DNA from: Acidobacteriota bacterium | GTDB lineage: Bacteria > Acidobacteriota > Terriglobia > UBA7540 | Assembly: GCA_021827255.1 (NCBI GenBank) | Contig: JAKAWO010000189.1 | Location: 1-6,199, forward strand | Direction: 5' to 3' | Length of the DNA: 6,199 bases | Shown: piece after piece, positions 5,222 through 6,199 of the stretch | Layout of the letters: each line of letters starts with the position of its first letter | Position numbering within the stretch: the first letter of the stretch is position 1 | The notes under the pieces: model-generated | Told to the model about the DNA's origin: nothing | Database searches by the model: none | The model's input: the letters and a program-made list of their open reading frames with translations, nothing else | Translations under genes and position numbers: made by a program

Positions 5222-5938
5222 TTACTTTCCGAACAGTGCGATATACGCGAGCGCGCCCGCCACGCCGCCTACAAGCGGCCCGACGACCGGAACCCAGGCG
5301 TAGCCCCAATCTGACCCGCCTTTGCCAGCGATGGGCAAAAGCGAGTGGGCGATTCGCGGAGCCAAGTCGCGGGCCGGATTGATCGCGTAGCCGGTCGGAC
5401 CGCCGAGCGAAAGTCCAATCGCCCAGACGAGAAAGCCGACCAGGAGCGGCGTCAAGCCGGATGTATTGGCCGGCTGGTACGAGCCCAGGGCCATCACGCC
5501 AAAAACCAGCACGAAGGTTCCGATCATCTCGGTGAGCAGATTCAGCGGCAAGCGGCGAATCGCGGGCACGGTTGAAAAAGTCATCAGCTTGAGCGAAGCG
5601 TCCTGGGTCGCGGGCCAGTGGGCCAGATAGGCCAGCCACACCAGCCCCGCCCCGATGAACGCGCCCAACATTTGCGCCGCGATGTAACCCGGCACCAGGG
5701 TCCAGGGGAATTTGCCAACCACAGCGAGCGCCAGCGTAATCGCGGGATTGATGTGGGCGCCGCTGATGCGTCCAACGGCGTAAACGGGGATGGCGACCGC
5801 CAGCGCCCATCCTGTCGTGATGACAATCCAGCCTGAATTCTGCGCCTTGGACTTGCTGAGCAGCACTCCTGCCACGCCGCCATCGCCGAGCAGGACGAGC
5901 AGCGCAGTGCCCACCAATTCCGCCACGTAAGCCCTCAT
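5222..5938 (-). CDS. glpF: Aquaglyceroporin (MIP family, glycerol facilitator type)
   Basis: This is an inner-membrane channel for glycerol and other small neutral solutes. The frame encodes 242 residues from a GTG at 5950 or 238 from the ATG at 5938; numbers here are from the GTG. Six hydrophobic helices and two half-helices are visible. The two NPA boxes are SGAHINPAITLAL (N68) and TGYAINPARDLAP (N191). The Asp after NPAR (D195) is typical of glycerol facilitators rather than water-only aquaporins. By alignment to E. coli GlpF the selectivity filter is W48, G179, Y188 and R194, close to the W/G/F/R of GlpF. The ATG at 5938 is preferred because GAGG (5945-5948) lies six bases before it, and no ribosome site precedes the GTG. 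Length is slightly below GlpF (281), mainly from shorter loops and tail. No glycerol kinase or dehydrogenase gene is in the window, so the solute is inferred. Confidence 0.93.
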   Translation of the reverse strand: MRAYVAELVGTALLVLLGDGGVAGVLLSKSKAQNSGWIVITTGWALAVAIPVYAVGRISGAHINPAITLALAVVGKFPWTLVPGYIAAQMLGAFIGAGLVWLAYLAHWPATQDASLKLMTFSTVPAIRRLPLNLLTEMIGTFVLVFGVMALGSYQPANTSGLTPLLVGFLVWAIGLSLGGPTGYAINPARDLAPRIAHSLLPIAGKGGSDWGYAWVPVVGPLVGGVAGALAYIALFGK

Positions 5939-5941
5939 ACT

Positions 5942-5948
5942 CTCCCTC
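5942..5948 (-). promoter_or_regulatory. Ribosome binding site deciding the aquaglyceroporin start
   Basis: GAGGGAG on the minus strand, with GAGG ending six bases before ATG 5938, overlaps the alternative GTG start at 5950. It therefore favours the shorter, 238-residue protein beginning MRAYVAELVGT. Confidence 0.6.
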
Positions 5949-5991
5949 ACAAACGGGATAAGATGGCGTGCTATGCAAGCAAACCGAAAGG

Positions 5992-5997
5992 AGTATA
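5992..5997 (-). promoter_or_regulatory. Probable -10 element of the aquaglyceroporin gene
   Basis: TATACT on the minus strand matches five of six -10 bases. It would start transcription about 47 bases before the ATG. No good -35 hexamer is visible at 17 bases. Just upstream are two T tracts on the minus strand (6010-6016 and 6021-6025), which could serve as an UP-like element or as the 3' T tracts of the preceding gene. Otherwise the gap 5951-6098 holds only two small hairpins. Confidence 0.4.
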
Positions 5998-6035
5998 GTC
6001 TATCGAATCAAAAAAAGAGGAAAAATTGCGCGGCA

Positions 6036-6095
6036 TGAATCGGCTGGATTCACTCGGGAAGGGATGGGCAAGCGCTCGTTCAGGGGACGCCCCCT
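6036..6095 (-). terminator. Two short hairpins after the right-edge gene, possible transcript end
   Basis: Just after the stop at 6099, the minus strand carries AGGGG-n4-CCCCT (6082-6095). It then carries a 6-bp stem TGAATC-n5-GATTCA (6036-6052), with the T tracts TTTTT and TTTTTTT starting 10 to 20 bases beyond. Neither stem is directly followed by T residues, so termination here is plausible but unproven. Confidence 0.25.
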
Positions 6096-6098
6096 TCA

Positions 6099-6199
6099 CT
6101 AAGCGTGTTGAGGGCGTTCGCGGCTGGCAGCGGGGACGGTGCTCGAGGGCTGAGGCGTGAGAACCTCCGTGGTGTCGGGGGTGGCCGGCTTCGGGGTCT
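6099..6199 (-). CDS. C-terminal end of an unidentified protein with a Pro/Thr/Ser-rich tail
   Basis: The last 32 codons and TAG stop of a gene entering from the right edge are visible. The tail begins TPKPATPDTTEVLTP and ends ASRERPQHA. It is rich in Pro, Thr, Ser and Ala and looks disordered. About three quarters of third codon positions are G or C, which supports real coding on this strand; the other two minus-strand frames give Arg-rich text. Such tails occur in secreted, cell-surface and cytoplasmic regulatory proteins alike, so no function can be given. The gene lies on the same strand as, and 160 bp upstream of, the aquaglyceroporin. Confidence 0.45.
   Translation of the reverse strand, partial: TPKPATPDTTEVLTPQPSSTVPAASRERPQHA

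Noticed and set aside
5205..5978. Minus-strand open frame of 257 codons covering the aquaglyceroporin in another frame
   Set aside because: The overlapping frame has both NPA boxes and six helices. This frame is Arg/Gly-rich without motifs and arises from high-GC third positions.
5971..6036. 21-codon minus-strand frame (MPRNFSSFFDSIDYTPF...) before the aquaglyceroporin
   Set aside because: It has no ribosome site and overlaps the best -10 element; the Phe-rich text simply follows the T tracts.
1..6199. tRNA, rRNA, CRISPR, insertion sequence or phage attachment site
   Set aside because: Scanning both strands gave no cloverleaf, no regularly spaced repeats, no transposase frame and no long terminal inverted repeats.

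Overview
The window is a GC-rich bacterial chromosomal segment, roughly 60% GC by eye. Every gene I can support lies on the minus strand, so the genes read right to left. The paired AAA+ ATPase and von Willebrand A (vWA) genes, the stand-alone LON-domain gene and the long-loop folP resemble what I recall of Acidobacteriota. That placement rests on memory of the families, not on a search. I see no phage, transposon, CRISPR or RNA-gene signal.

Reading with transcription from the right edge: (1) the last 32 codons of an unidentified gene with a Pro/Thr/Ser-rich tail (6099-6199); (2) a 160-bp gap with a plausible promoter, then an aquaglyceroporin of the GlpF type (5222-5938); (3) a 150-bp gap with a perfect 8-bp hairpin, then dihydropteroate synthase folP (4106-5071), which carries about 40 extra residues in a late loop; (4) a 212-bp gap with two overlapping inverted repeats and an extended -10 promoter, then a LON substrate-binding-domain protein without the protease (3237-3893); (5) a 193-bp gap with a TTGAGT-17-TATAAT promoter, then a MoxR/magnesium-chelatase-type AAA+ ATPase (1577-3043) and, 86 bp later, a vWA protein with an intact metal-ion-dependent adhesion site (MIDAS) (243-1490), probably one operon; (6) a 132-bp gap with a 12-bp direct repeat, then the first 36 codons of an FAD-dependent disulfide reductase/NADH oxidase-type enzyme (1-110).

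The tightest functional unit is the ATPase/vWA pair. In such pairs the ATPase is generally thought to remodel or load targets held by the vWA partner. The LON-domain gene just upstream has its own promoter, so a shared protein-quality role is only an inference from adjacency. folP and the aquaglyceroporin look like independent housekeeping and transport genes. I do not see a clearly undescribed system. The points most worth a second look are the altered Walker motifs and cysteine cluster of the ATPase, the folP insertion, the switchable inverted repeats between folP and the LON gene, and two short protein-like segments without usable starts.
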